From Kwoniella bestiolae CBS 10118 (taxonomy: Eukaryota; Basidiomycota; Tremellomycetes; Tremellales; Cryptococcaceae), in the NCBI RefSeq assembly GCF_000512585.2, contig NC_089241.1:2542001-2606000 (forward strand): a stretch of 64,000 nucleotides of DNA, in the 5' to 3' direction. Under the pieces are notes generated by a model. The model was given only the letters and a program-made list of their open reading frames with translations. It was not told the origin of the DNA and did not search any database. The position numbers and the translations under genes were made by a program. Positions 9,944 to 21,556 of this stretch are shown here, in pieces (within the stretch, counting starts at the first letter, position 1; each line of letters opens with the position of its first letter).

Positions 9944-12314
9944 ATGGTATTTTCACTACCCAAAAGCAAGTCAAAGCCATCAACCTCAAAGGTCGCCTCA
10001 TCAGGATCAACCTCCTCCCCTTTAAACCAAACCACAAAGCTGGAATCCACCCTTTTAGGCGATGAATACGATCCCAACCCTTTACTCCCTCTTATCGCTT
10101 TATCTCGACACGAAGATCCCCAAGTAGTCCACAAGGCAGTATGGGCGTTACACAGGGTATTCATCAAATTCATCGGAGAAGGCAAAGTAGGAGGTCTGAA
10201 TGGCGATTTGACTGTCAAACAGACCAAAGCTGCTTTAGTAGAAGGTGAAGGGGACAACGAAGAGAGGGAAGTGAAAGGATGGGTGAGAGAGAGGTTATTA
10301 GAGTACATCGAGGTTTTGGGCGGACTTATGAGGGACTCGGAACCTGCTTTCAATATTCTCAACCACGACATCGCTGAAGTCGGTTAATATTTTTCACAGA
10401 GTTCATCAATTCCCTTGCTGTTTTCTCTCTTACCTCCCTTATCAACGTCCATCCCATCGTCCACACCTTTGATCCATATCCCCTACTTCAGGCTTTTGCT
10501 TGATCTACTGTTCAACCCCAGAGCATCACTGCGAGGGGCAAAGCCCAAAACAAAAGGTGAAGGATGGAAAATCGTACAAGCCAACCAGGCAGAAGAAGAA
10601 GAAGGGACGTTACCATCGGACGTTGTCAAGATTGTGTTAGACGACTTTTGGGCGAAATACGATGATATCAGATGGGCATTCTTCAAGGAAACTAGGTGAG
10701 TGCACTTCACCCCAATTGCTTATCCCTTTGATATCGATAGAAGCGACTCGGAAAGCTAAATGAGGTACAATGCGAACAACAGCAATTATGTTCAGTCCCA
10801 ATCCGTTGTGAACCAATCGAACCTGTTCTCACAATTGTTGCCTTTAGTCAATTTACCAAAGCTATCACAAGATATCAACGCCTTCTACATCCCTACCTTT
10901 TCTGAGCCACCCTCAGGATTGTCAATCACCAAGAAGGTGAAGAAGGTGAATAAGAAGGGTAAAACCCGGTACAAGGGGGAGATCGATGAGCTGCCAGAAT
11001 GGATGAAAGAGTATGAATCTGAGGGGTCGGAAGTCGAATCAGACGATGATCAACCTTCTAAAGGAGGCAAGAACAAACGAAAGAGAGAGAGAACATCGAC
11101 AATGTCAATCCACCAAAGTGTCTATTCCGTCCTATCGCATACGACCTATTACACCACTCTATGGGAGAACATATTATCGGTAGTACCGCTGGAAGACCAT
11201 TGGATAAGGAAGATCCTGATTGGACTGCACGGCGAATATGGGATAATGGGGCATTTCAAACCTGAACGAAGGTTGAGGATAGCAGATTGGTTGAGTACGT
11301 TGGTGGATCGTGGAGGACCGAATGCTATGTTGGCTATGAATGGGTTGTTCGTGTTGATGACGCAGTATAACTTGTGAGTGTGTTGATTGTGCTCGGTAAT
11401 CATCTGTCTGAATACAAGTCTGCCTTCTCCCCTTGTCAATCTTGTTGATTCACTTGCTCATGTCAATGATGTTACAGCGAATACCCTCATTTCTACGATC
11501 GACTATATGGCCTACTCGATCGAAACGTAATGCATGTGAAATACAGAGCAAGGTTCTTCAGGCTGTTAGACACCTTCCTATCATCCTCGTCAGTATCCGA
11601 TCCCCTTCTACCCATATTCCGTCGTATGCGTACTAACCATACATACATCCCCAGCCTCCTCTCCTCCGCCCTGATCGCCTCATTCATCAAACGCCTCTCC
11701 CGACTCTCCCTCACAGCCCCACCAGCAGGTGTGATCCTAATCCTTCCCTTCGTGTACAACCTCCTCAAGCGACACCCGGGTACGATGGTCCTGATCCAAC
11801 GACCTGACGATGGGGTATTGCGTATATCCTCGACGTTGGGTAAAGAGGGATACGTCGATCCCTACGATCCGGAAGAGAAACAGGTACTCAAGACGAATGC
11901 TATCAATAGTTCGTTGTGGGAGATCAAGGCTTTGCAGAAACATTATTTGCATTCTATCAGTACGATCGCCAAGATCTTTCAGGAGGTATTTACGAAACCT
12001 GAGTTTGGGTTGGAGGATTTCTTGGATCATGGGTATGGGACTGTACGTATCTCGTCTCTCTACAGGGCATGACGCTCGAATCGTCACAAAAGGGAGGAAG
12101 GAAGACTAATGATTTCTTCGATGAGTAGCTGTTCGAGACTGAGTCTAACAGGAAGATCAAGAACCCCCCTGCATTATCAATGAGCATCGAAACGTCTACA
12201 AACGACTTGCCGGATCTGTTCCCTTCGCACGATGTCGGATCCACCAAGGCAGATGACGAAGAGGGGGAAGTGCAGAAGGAAGAAGATATCGTATCTCAAT
12301 TATGGGCATTCTAA
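9944..12314 (+). CDS. NOC4: Nucleolar complex protein Noc4 (CBF/Mak21 family)
   Basis: Noc4 pairs with Nop14 and is needed for 40S subunit maturation and export; it acts in the nucleolus. The C-terminal CBF-type domain is clear: ALNGLF-like (here AMNGLFVLM), HVKYRARFFRL, a PPAG…PF(V/I)YNLLKRHP stretch, SSLWE(I/L)…HY and FLDHGYGTLFETES. Introns run from about 10,698 (GTGAGT), 11,374, 11,581 and 12,042 and all join in phase. The final exon ends in VSQLWAF and TAA at 12,312-12,314. The first junction is odd: the frame from 9944 stops at 10,385-10,387. The only GT-AG pair that keeps both flanks gives a 21-nt gap (10,371-10,391). A 54-nt GC-AG reading (from about 10,338) is an alternative. A Lys/Glu-rich acidic insert lies around 10,930-11,090. 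Confidence 0.92.
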
Positions 12315-12708
12315 GTAGAGATCATGGAGACCGGAATGCAGATATTCAGGTTCGATCTCTGAAAGGAAGATGCTGTCTGATGCATATTGCTGCCGTGACC
12401 ATGCTGAGTAGCGATTGAACCGATATTGAAGTTCCAAACTCAAAGTGTTTACTATAAAGTTGTCTCACATGGATTCATACACACAATTCTATACAAGGGA
12501 ACCATTGAAGAAAAGAAAGAATTTGAAAAGATCTTCGAGTTCAAAAACTCCCAAATGCCCAGAGATAATGATATTGACATCGACCTCAATTTGCGACCAA
12601 TTTTTTTCTAATCTGACAATACAATGAAAATTGACCATGTCGAAACCAACCTCAACGACCTGCTCCATATGATAATTCAAGGTGGTTTTCCTTCTTCCTT
12701 CTGCCTCG
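12315..12708. other. Convergent 3' flanks of NOC4 and 12,709 (-)
   Basis: Nothing recognised. The open frames at 12,426-12,627 are AT-rich and have no support. Confidence 0.4.
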
Positions 12709-13610
12709 CTAGAATACCACATGCCCCGGATAAGCGTGGTGGCATGAAGTAACACTCTCGTATCCCAAATTCCAAGTCGAAGTGCTATAAATCGTTTGTT
12801 GTTGAGTTTGCATTTGTAATTGATATCCCCATTGAACCGGGGGAATCACAATCGTCCCCTTAGGTAACATACAGTCCGTTTCCAATATATACCTCGTAGG
12901 ATGTAACTCGCAAGATGTAGAGCAAGTACAAGGTGGTTGATAAGGTGGTGGTGGAGGGTATATGGGTACGTTAATGTGTGGTGATCCAGGACCAGATTGA
13001 GTCGTCTGAGATATAACGTCAGCTCAAAGTTGCACCACGGAGATGCACTGTCCCAACAAGAAAGCAGACTTACGAGAAGTTGTTGTTGATCATACTCCTC
13101 ACCTTTTCTCCAACTCCACCATCCCTTCCCCTTCCCTTCTTCCTTCTCCTTCTTTCGTCGCTCTATGATCTCCTCGGCATAATACCCATAAGGGATATCC
13201 AACCAATCCCAAACCACCTGCTTGATCGCTACTATACACAATCCTACAATCCTCCTCAATCGAATATAATGGTCCGCCTCAGGCCAGAGCGTAGGATAAG
13301 GCGGTTCAATATCGTACATCCCCGGATATACATCTCTCGTTCGGAGGTGTAAGGACACTTCGATCCGCCAAAGTACCCTTCGAGGTTCATTGAGGATATA
13401 TGATTTCACACTCTCGAAAAGGTCAGGGAAGAAGGTTGGGTGGGTGTATAGGTAGTGGATGGGGTAGAAGATGATGTATGAGAGGAAGAGGAAGGTGAGG
13501 AGGACGAGCAGGGGAGGAATGAGGGTTAGATAGATTTGTGAGATTGTGGGAAAGAGGAGGAGGAGAATGAGGGGGATGGAGAGGTAGATGAGGGATTGGA
13601 GGGAGAACAT
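12709..13610 (-). CDS. Unrecognised membrane protein with Cys/Pro-rich tail
   Basis: Exon 1 (13,610-13,074) and exon 2 (13,005-12,709) are joined in phase 0 across a 68-nt intron with GTAAGT donor and CTGACG branch; the product is about 277 aa. The first 60 residues are strongly hydrophobic, two membrane segments separated by a short turn (Leu/Ile/Phe/Tyr-rich). A soluble part with charged KEKEEGKGKG follows. Exon 2 begins GPGSPHINV, then a polyproline/Tyr stretch, then CTCSTSCELHPTRY, which gives four closely spaced Cys. It ends in a Gln-rich tail and PGHVVF. The family is not recognised. Location is inferred as an internal membrane or the plasma membrane. Confidence 0.6.
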
Positions 13611-14467
13611 CTTGATTATGGGATTAGGCTGGGCGTTTTCTTTGAAGAAATGGTTATTGTTCTGTTGGCTCGAGAAAAGTCGGTTTCTTCTCTGCAGGGG
13701 GGGTTTTTTTTTTGAGTGTTTGGGTGATTGGTGAAGCGGGTGAGAGTATGGTAAAGCTTGATTCGGAAATTGAGTAGGGTCTGATCTTTTGTTGGTTGTT
13801 GATTTGGGTTTGTGATTTGTTGATAACTGGATGGATGATATGTGGAAAAAAGAATAAGAAGTAAAGGAATGATAATGATGATGGTCGTATATATATGTCT
13901 GTGTATGATGTGTGTGTGTATAAATGTACCCTTCCTTTCGGTTAAACGATTCAAAGGACGGTATGGTTCAGTGAGCGGGTGGCGAGTACAAGATATACAG
14001 AGGCGAGGAAAGAATCAACCAATATTCAATATTGCTAGTCACGTATCTACGGTGAAGGCTTAGTATACCGTCTGGTTCTGCGGGTGAGATGTTATCGTGA
14101 GCAATGTAGATAAGGAGAAAGAAAGAAAGAAAGAACGAGAAAAAGAAAGAGCTGAAAAGGAAAGATATACTACAGTAGCGGAACTGTCAGGAAGCAAAAC
14201 GCAACATGGAAAGCGGTGCCACATGGCTCGATAAGGTTCGGAATGACGTTCTGCTCAACTTTGATTCCACAAATCAATCACAACGTGCTATGCTGTACAG
14301 GTCAGTCATCCAGCTAGGTTGACGCGACTATTCGTCCGAGATTATGAACACTCTCAGTATAAGTCAATAGCCGCGGACGTGAAGAAAACAGGTTGAAGCT
14401 TCATACTTCAGTATTGGGATCACACTCTACCGCCTCTTTCATCATTCGGGTCAACTTATCCCCAGAG
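13611..14467. other. Intergenic, nothing recognised
   Basis: Contains the upstream region of the membrane-protein gene and the 3' flank of the FMN oxidase. A purine-rich stretch (GAAAGAAAGAAAGAA) lies near 14,115-14,150. No gene is supported. Confidence 0.4.
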
Positions 14468-16797
14468 TTACAAAGTTCCAGACAATCCGCCAACACCTTC
14501 GATATAACCTATGCACCCCAATACAGCATTCAGCTATAGCTCAGCACTCAACAAGGAATAGGAGTGTCTCAACTCACGGAGATGCGATTTTTTGATATCC
14601 TCTACCTTGTTCACTCCCGCACAATTCATGAGTATATCAAATTCGGCCAAAAGAGACTTCATAACGTGTCGTACGCCCGCTTCGCCCGCTATTCCCATGC
14701 CGAAGACTACAGCAGTGCGGTATCCCACGTCAGTATAATATTATGGCCAACTTGAGGGCCAAAAAAGAGGTGCGACCAACCGTATAACCTGCCGACCAGC
14801 ACTGCTTTGGCTCCTAATGCCAGAGCCTAGACATGCGGAACATATGAGCTTACTTATCCTGGAGAATTTGCAAACATCTTGGAGGTTATGACTCACCTTG
14901 AAGACGTCTGCAGCTGTTCTGATCCCGGAGTCAAATAGGATCGTACATTTATCCCCCACCGCTACATACGCATTCCAAAATCAGCAGTATACTGTAACAT
15001 ATCACTCTGTTCCTCTCAATCACTCACCTTCGACGATCTACATTCAGCACATCGCAAATAAGAGCTCATGAGCCATTGCCATTTCGTACTTCTGAAAGGA
15101 ATCAGACCCACCTCAGGCAATACTTCCAAACTTCCAACCGCACCGTCAACCTGTCTACCAGCATGATTCGAAACGACGATCCCATCGCACCCCACCTCGA
15201 CCGCTTTGCGAGCATCGTCGGGGTGTTGTATACCTTTGAGAAGGAATGGTCGACCGTTGGAGATGGCTTTCCATTTCTTGATCAACCTAATCGCACATAT
15301 CAGCTCGATACTGCAGCGGAGCAGAATGAGATGTCTTGAGTGTAGAAGGGAATGAATATTGTGAAGATGTCTCACTTGGGTATCTTATCCCAAGTATGGG
15401 CTTTGCCTGACCAACACCAAGTTATATTCTTAGCTGGACATCGCATGACGAGGTCATCTAAGAGAGAAAGAGACATACCATGCCAAACATTATCAATCCA
15501 TTTCTCCCCGATCTTAGGCATATCCTCTTGCTTCTCAGGATCAAGCCCAGCTTCCTTGATTCGTTTACGGAACACTGGATCTGTCAGACCGATCTCCGCA
15601 CCGATACCTACGATCGTCATCCACCTTGTATCAGCTCAAACTCGATGTCAAAGGCTCAGAAAGCAAAGCAAGGCGAGAAACGGGATTCACCTCGGTAGAA
15701 TGCGTAATTCGAATTGGCAATATCTTCGTGTCTCCTAAAAAGTCGGATGCGTGGTCGAAAGCGCTATCAGTCACAATTCCTTATCCTCCGGGTCAATGCG
15801 GTTTGAAACGTACCATGCGAGTTGCCAAGTGTCCAAAGTCATTATACTAAAATATCATCGGATAAGCATCCATCTCACCCACCACCCAGCTCCAGAGAGT
15901 CAAGCTCTGATCTCACTCAACATCGCCTGTTATAGGATGTAAGACTTACCAAACATCGAATCCACTATCCCAAGCTCGTTGTAACAAACTATCCTCCAAC
16001 TCTTCATCATGGGGACAGTAAAGCTGTTTGAGTCAGATCAGACAAGTCACTCAACCTCGGCTCTCTTCCTTGATTTTCGAAATGACCCTTTACCCACCTG
16101 GAAGAACCTCGGTCCATCTCCATTAGCCTTCCCTACATCCTCGATTGGCTGACTCCCCGCGGTGGAAAGGCAATAAGGGATATTAAGCTCTTCAGCTACT
16201 TTCGCAGCGTTCAGTTCACCGAGCTACTCAGAACCTTCCGTTAGTCCATATCGCCTAATGTTCAAGCAGATACTGCTAGCAGAGCATGCTTGACGATATG
16301 ATCTAGTGGCTCACCGGATGATAGATTTTGTTGATTCCAATAGGTGCGAACGCAATAGGAGCATTAATCTTATGACCGAACAGTTCCGTAGTGGTATCTC
16401 TCGCGGTGGTATCAACAAGCATACGAGGGGTGATCCGCCATCTACAAATCGCAGAATATCGTATATTAGCATCTCCATCTCCCTCACCATTTCAAGAAGG
16501 TTCATGATGGACCTACCTATAGAAGGCTATTCGGATACCATTCAATTAGTCAGTAATCGTAATTTAGTATAGGAAGAACTACCCACCCTCCCTGTTCGCC
16601 CTGTCTGTCCAACCAATACCAGCATTACAGCTCGCATAGAGCCAACCACCTTCACTCAACGATTCTTTCGCCAGCTCCTCAAGCCTATCAGGCCGCGTCG
16701 AGAACTCAGGATGAGAGCCCTGTTGAGAAAGGAGGAAGAGCTCTTTCTGGTAGGGAGCGTAATTGGGTTCGCGTGGAGGTTGAATCGAAGTATCCAT
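14468..16797 (-). CDS. FMN-dependent 2-hydroxy-acid oxidase (lactate monooxygenase-like)
   Basis: A member of the glycolate/lactate oxidase TIM-barrel family, which oxidises L-2-hydroxy acids such as lactate to keto acids using FMN. Fifteen exons fit in phase and give 416 aa: 16,797-16,587; 16,526-16,517; 16,441-16,315; 16,223-16,098; 16,023-15,950; 15,846-15,814; 15,734-15,691; 15,607-15,479; 15,406-15,376; 15,286-15,112; 15,037-15,028; 14,961-14,897; 14,826-14,781; 14,706-14,578; 14,508-14,468. Key motifs are PRMLVDT early, NAPIAFAPIG, LSTAGSQPIED, SNHAGRQVDG (active-site His and Arg), FDSGIRTAADV and ALGAKAVLVGR (FMN phosphate), then GMGIAGEAGV. Exons 2 and 11 are only 10 nt each. No mitochondrial presequence is obvious. 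The exact substrate cannot be told from sequence. Its 5' end, from exon 3 to the ATG, is inside a duplicated segment. Confidence 0.9.
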
Positions 16798-17418
16798 TGT
16801 GGATGATGGGGGCTTATCTCTGTGTTACCAAGTAAGAGTGAGGGGTCAAAATGAAAGATAGATAGATATATTTACTTGATGTATACAACAGACTTTTGGT
16901 GCATACATGTATCGCAATCATATCTACAACCTACTTGTCTACGCACGCTAAGATAGAAATACAAGAGGTCTTCGACGTCATGGACCACTCAAGTGGAGGT
17001 CTTACGTTACGTTACCCTTCTGAGCCGGCATTTGCATGATTCTATATATGGGTACGCTTACACCCGCTTGTAAGGCCCCTTCATCTTATCGACGGCGCTA
17101 TTCGGATCAGAGTGGTCGAGTATCGCCCAGCTAGTATATCCAGAAGAAACTCAGCTTAGAGTGATAGCCGTGCACAGAACGACTCACTCTGGTACAGTAA
17201 ATTCCACTTCTGAAGGTGAGATCCCACGACCTTTGAATTCGGTTTCCAGTATACCCCAGAGTTTCTTCCAGAGCACGGTGTATCCTAATGTAGAGAGATG
17301 CAGTCCATCCCTACAATAGTAAATACAAGATAGTCAGCCAAGTATTTCTGGCAGTACGGTGCACAAGAACTCATCGATAGAAGAGAAGTACACCCCACTC
17401 ACGTGAAGTAAGGTCTCA
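16381..17418. repeat. Direct duplication, copy A (about 1.04 kb)
   Basis: Spans exon 3 to ATG of the FMN oxidase, its upstream region, and a second copy of the last exons of the IAH1 esterase. It is followed at once by copy B (17,421-18,354) in the same orientation. From about 17,640 onward the copies read almost identically, apart from an 8-nt TTGTCTAC repeat extra in copy B. Confidence 0.95.
17058..17418 (-). pseudogene. Orphan copy of IAH1 terminal exons
   Basis: Copies of IAH1 exon 5 (17,058-17,130), exon 4 (17,188-17,310) and the last bases of exon 3 (17,403-17,418) have no upstream IAH1 sequence, because the duplication junction at 17,419 replaces it with FMN-oxidase sequence. The reading frame within is intact, but it cannot make the esterase. 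Confidence 0.85.
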
Positions 17419-17420
17419 CC

Positions 17421-17725
17421 CAGTTCCGTAGTGGTATCCTCGCGGTGGTATCAACAAGCATACGAGGGGTGATCCGCCATCTACAAATCGCAGAATATTC
17501 GCTCCTGTCCTGTCCAACCAATACAGTATAGGAAGAACTACCCACCCTCCCTGTTCGCATATCAATACATAGAGCCAACCACCTTCACTAACGATTCTTT
17601 CGCCAGCTCCTCAAGCCTATCAGGCCGCGTCGAGAACTCAGGATGAGAGCCCTGTTGAGAAAGGAGAAGAGTTTCTGGTAGGGAGCGTAATTGGGTTCGC
17701 GTGGAGGTTGAATCGAAGTATCCAT
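17421..17725 (-). pseudogene. Broken copy of FMN-oxidase 5' exons
   Basis: Begins with a copy of the oxidase ATG (17,725-17,723), but a 6-base loss plus single-base changes near 17,665-17,675 shift the frame after about 15 codons. Exon 1 is further truncated, the 10-nt microexon is missing, and exon 3 sequence stops at 17,421. It cannot encode the enzyme. It lies in the 3' flank of IAH1. Confidence 0.8.
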
Positions 17726-18354
17726 TGTGGATGATGGGGGCTTATCTCTGTGTTACCAAGTAAGAGTGAGGGGTCAAAATGAAAGATAGATAGATATATT
17801 TACTTGATGTATACAACAGACTTTTGGTGCATACATGTATCGCAATCATATCTACAACCTACTTGTCTACTTGTCTACGCACGCTAAGATAGAAATACAA
17901 GAGGTCTTCGACGTCATGGACCACTCAAGTGGAGGTCTTACGTTACGTTACCCTTCTGAGCCGGCATTTGCATGATTCTATATATGGGTACGCTTACACC
18001 CGCTTGTAAGGCCCCTTCATCTTATCGACGGCGCTATTCGGATCAGAGTGGTCGAGTATCGCCCAGCTAGTATATCCAGAAGAAACTCAGCTTAGAGTGA
18101 TAGCCGTGCACAGAACGACTCACTCTGGTACAGTAAATTCCACTTCTGAAGGTGAGATCCCACGACCTTTGAATTCGGTTTCCAGTATACCCCAGAGTTT
18201 CTTCCAGAGCACGGTGTATCCTAATGTAGAGAGATGCAGTCCATCCCTACAATAGTAAATACAAGATAGTCAGCCAAGTATTTCTGGCAGTACGGTGCAC
18301 AAGAACTCATCGATAGAAGAGAAGTACACCCCACTCACGTGAAGTAAGGTCTCA
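17421..18354. repeat. Direct duplication, copy B (about 0.93 kb, rearranged)
   Basis: Second copy of 16,381-17,418. The stretch at 17,495-17,600 lacks about 100 bases of copy A, and short blocks appear in changed order, for example the CTGTCCAACCAATAC block placed before GTATAGGAAGAAC. The 3' two thirds match copy A closely and contain the genuine end of IAH1. Confidence 0.93.
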
Positions 18355-19131
18355 GTTTCTCCCCCTTCCCTCCTGCCTCCCCCAATATCCCATCAAACAT
18401 ATCTACCGTTGCAATCCTCCAATTTCCTCCTTGACTTTCCTTTGCTTTCCACTTCTTACCCAAATCCAAAACCGCCTCAGCATATCTACGTGTGTTCTCC
18501 AAATCCCGCTGTCCCGCAAAATCCTCATCGCCCATCATATCGGGATACAATGGTGGGGGAGTGATCAATACGATATTGAGCGGTCCATCTTGGCTTGCCA
18601 CTGTATACGGCGATCCCATCGACGTCAACTTTTCTAGAATCTTGTTCAGATTGAAGGTATATTCCTCAAGAGGGATATGTTGTAGGAATTCAGGTAGCAC
18701 GGCGTCATTGGCTCCGAACCATATTGTTACCAATCTAATTTGCTGGGGCCGGTAGGGTGACGAAGAGGGGAAGTCGCTGGTACGAAGTAAGAATTGGTCA
18801 AGGAGAGGAAGGTAGAACCGGGTGTTGTATGCTCCCAAGCCGCGATTGAGGATATCGAATGTACGTCGGTAGCATTCTGCATATGTTATCCTTATCAGCT
18901 GGGTTAGGATAGTAGAGCAACGAGCGTAGTGAAGCTGACCATGTATGAACGGGTGTAGGAGAGGTAGTATACGTACCTGATAGTCTGGCATTGAGGGAGA
19001 GGGGTACATCCTGGCGGGAAGTGATGGAATCTCCCTATGTCATTCACTCATGATCAGCTATTTTAAATCATTCAGCTCGAAGGACAGGGGCTCACCATCA
19101 GCAGGATAGCATCTTGGATCGGACGTGCCAT
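17994..19131 (-). CDS. IAH1: SGNH/GDSL esterase, isoamyl acetate-hydrolysing type
   Basis: Hydrolyses short acetate esters such as isoamyl acetate in yeast. Five exons fit in phase and give 275 aa: 19,131-19,096; 19,034-18,977; 18,876-18,339; 18,246-18,124; 18,066-17,994. Block I GDSIT (nucleophile Ser) opens exon 2. NRGLGAYNTR (block II Gly) and WFGANDA (block III Asn) are in exon 3. DGLHLS (block V, with catalytic Asp and His) is split between exons 3 and 4. Spacing and length match Iah1. The first exon encodes only 12 residues, MARPIQDAILLM, shorter than usual before GDSI, and has no signal peptide, so a cytosolic enzyme is inferred. The 3' end lies inside the duplicated segment. Confidence 0.9.
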
Positions 19132-19488
19132 CTTGACTACCTACTATCACTGTAGCACCTTGTCGCAAGATTACTGAACAGGACAAGAAAGCTAAGCTCG
19201 TCACGCATCCTCATCGATGAATGATTCAAATCAATTATGCATGCAATCGGCGAGACGATGTACCGTGATCGTGACCGGCCCGGAGGAGACCGGATGAGCA
19301 TCGAAAATCAGTCACCTACGCTCGCTCATGCGCAGAATACATATCCAGCTGGTACACTAGTCGGTTCCTCATGGACACACTATCTCAAATGCTTATATTA
19401 CATTCATGCACCACTCATCTACTTTACTTCAAAGCCAATCGGACCAACACCGAGTGTCTAGCATAGCACACCATAGATTACCCACATT
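19132..19488. other. Intergenic, IAH1 upstream region
   Basis: No feature recognised; presumed IAH1 promoter and 3' flank of the next minus-strand gene. Confidence 0.4.
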
Positions 19489-20560
19489 TCAACCAGTCCT
19501 AACATCAATACCAACTCCGGTATCACTACCATTATGTTCTGCCGGGACATTGGTTCTCTTGAACAGCCTATTCAGCTCATCCACGTTCTCCTTACTAATC
19601 CTACTGTTCCCCTCTTCAAACTTGAGATAACTCCTCTTAGTGAGTGGAAACAACTTATCATACTCTCTCTGCGAACGATAAGACTTGACATCGAATTCCT
19701 CCTTTCCCAAACCCTTCACAATCTCTGCCAAGGTATCTTCCATATACTTTCGGTACGTTTTAGAGTTATCGCTCGCAGGGTCTCGTCGGCCATTGCCAGC
19801 GTTGTAATCTCGAGTCGCAGTATCTTTTTGCTCCCTGATCGTGTCAGTGTCGAATCGACCGATGATCTCCTGGTAGGTCTGTGCCATCTCCCCCAACAAT
19901 TTCGATGAGGGACAAGGATCGGTCTCAGCGAAAGTGGGTTTAGCATACAATACGACGCTGAATTTGGGATCTTGGGAGAAAGCTTTAGGAATTTTGGTTT
20001 CAATGCCTACTGACAAAGTGGCTTGCACATGTGATGTGGGCTCCGGCTCTGGCTCTGGCTCCAGCTGGGATGATGAGGGATCGCATCGTTCCTTGATCTC
20101 GAATAATGAGGGATCCCATCGCCCCTTCAACGCCTCAGGGGCATCATGATGCAGGTGAAACTTCCCATATCTGTTGATCGAGACGTACTTCTCCATAATT
20201 GTTTCCGAGCCCGTTCGCAGAAGCAGCAGAAACAAGGGCGTCGTCATATCCTGTTCCGGCGAATCGGGCGGTTGCACTACCGTCCAAAATGTTATCTTCT
20301 TCACTCCTTGGCAGGTCTGATAGCTTCTCTTGCTCGAAATGTTCAGTGAAACGTTTTCGCAGAGCTTGGTCGTACTTCTTGACAGTCGAGTAAAACTTGG
20401 TCGGAAGTGCGACAGTACCCTTCGGGACGTTTATCTCGCCTTTCAAGTAGGTCGCTTGCAAGCCAGTCCGGGTATCTCTGTCTTGGAATCTGGTGTATAC
20501 TAGCTCTGGCAGGGTGTCTATAGAAGTTGACTCGGAAATTGGGCTGTGTAAGGTGTCCAT
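19489..20560 (-). CDS. Unrecognised protein, 338 aa
   Basis: The ATG is at 20,560. Exon 1 (20,560-20,189) and exon 2 (20,133-19,489) join in phase 0 over a 55-nt intron with GTACGT donor. Joining removes an in-frame stop and gives one continuous protein. It is soluble, with a Glu-Pro repeat (EPEPEPEP) around residue 145 and a Lys/Arg-rich C-terminal half (KRSYLKFEEG…LNRLFKRT). The strand-AKPTF-helix-TRDYNAGN-TLAEIV pattern resembles the 197-aa protein at 6,624-7,217. I do not recognise the family. The end TKRSYLKFEEGN is vaguely helix-turn-helix-like but too weak to call. Confidence 0.6.
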
Positions 20561-21556
20561 CTTGTAGTGCTGCAGTGAATAGTACTATGCTTGAAAGTGG
20601 TTGAGGTGTTGGTCAAATGAGAGAGAAAGTCCTCATACATGCTTATGCACGCTGAAGGATTCAGAAGTACAGTATTTATACAGTACCGTGTCATAGTTAA
20701 CCCCCTTGCGTATTGTACTGGGCTTCTTCGAGAGGAATTTGGAGTCCCGATGTACGCGGAGTCAATGAAAGGACCGAAAACTGAGAAGACAACTGGAACA
20801 AGGGATGCAGGGACAAGATGTGTTTCAGTATTCAAAGGCGCAACGTGAAGGGCAACAGATTTACTGTGGCTCGCAATGTTAGATCTTAACAGACTGATTG
20901 GCAGTTATGAGCTCTCCATTCTAGGCTTTGTCGCGCACGGAGGCGGTGTTCCCCTGGGTTCGAATAGGCTATCATCCATCCAGATCGTGTCTCTCCAGTT
21001 TACTGCTTGAACGGGACTTCGATTGAACGCAGTAAAGTACGACCGCTCAGTCTGGTGCTTGATCTGATTGTGAGAGCTATCATAGGCATGAGCAGAGTAT
21101 GTACGTGCCCTTGTGAGAGAAAGAAGAACAAGCTGTCGCTAATCTCTCAACGGTGCCAAAGTTGGATCCCACAGTGATGATGATTTGTAACATGAATGGA
21201 CACCCTAGCAGTGTGAGTATTTGACGGACGTTACTCTCTTTTCAGCTGAACGGGGGCATTAAAAGTGTCAATGAACCGTTCAATCCTCCCTTCGGATTAT
21301 GATAGACAAGTCAGCTTTCACTCTGATACCGAGATTCCTTGAAATGACGTTGATACCTTATGGACAAAAGGAAAAGATACACCACATGATGCAGATCATG
21401 AATGACGGAAACCGTCATGGGAATATACATATTACAGCGATATATAACAACAGACAAAGGCACACAGTGTTACAAAGAGAATGCAACACACATCCAAAAA
21501 AGCCAACATTCCCTCTCTTCATGATAATTCCCCCGCACATCCCCAACGCACGTCTA
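20561..21556. other. Intergenic, nothing recognised
   Basis: About 1 kb without a supported gene. It holds the upstream region of 20,560 (-) and the 3' flank of 21,557 (-). A pyrimidine-rich stretch near 21,500-21,600 belongs to the next gene's end. Confidence 0.4.
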
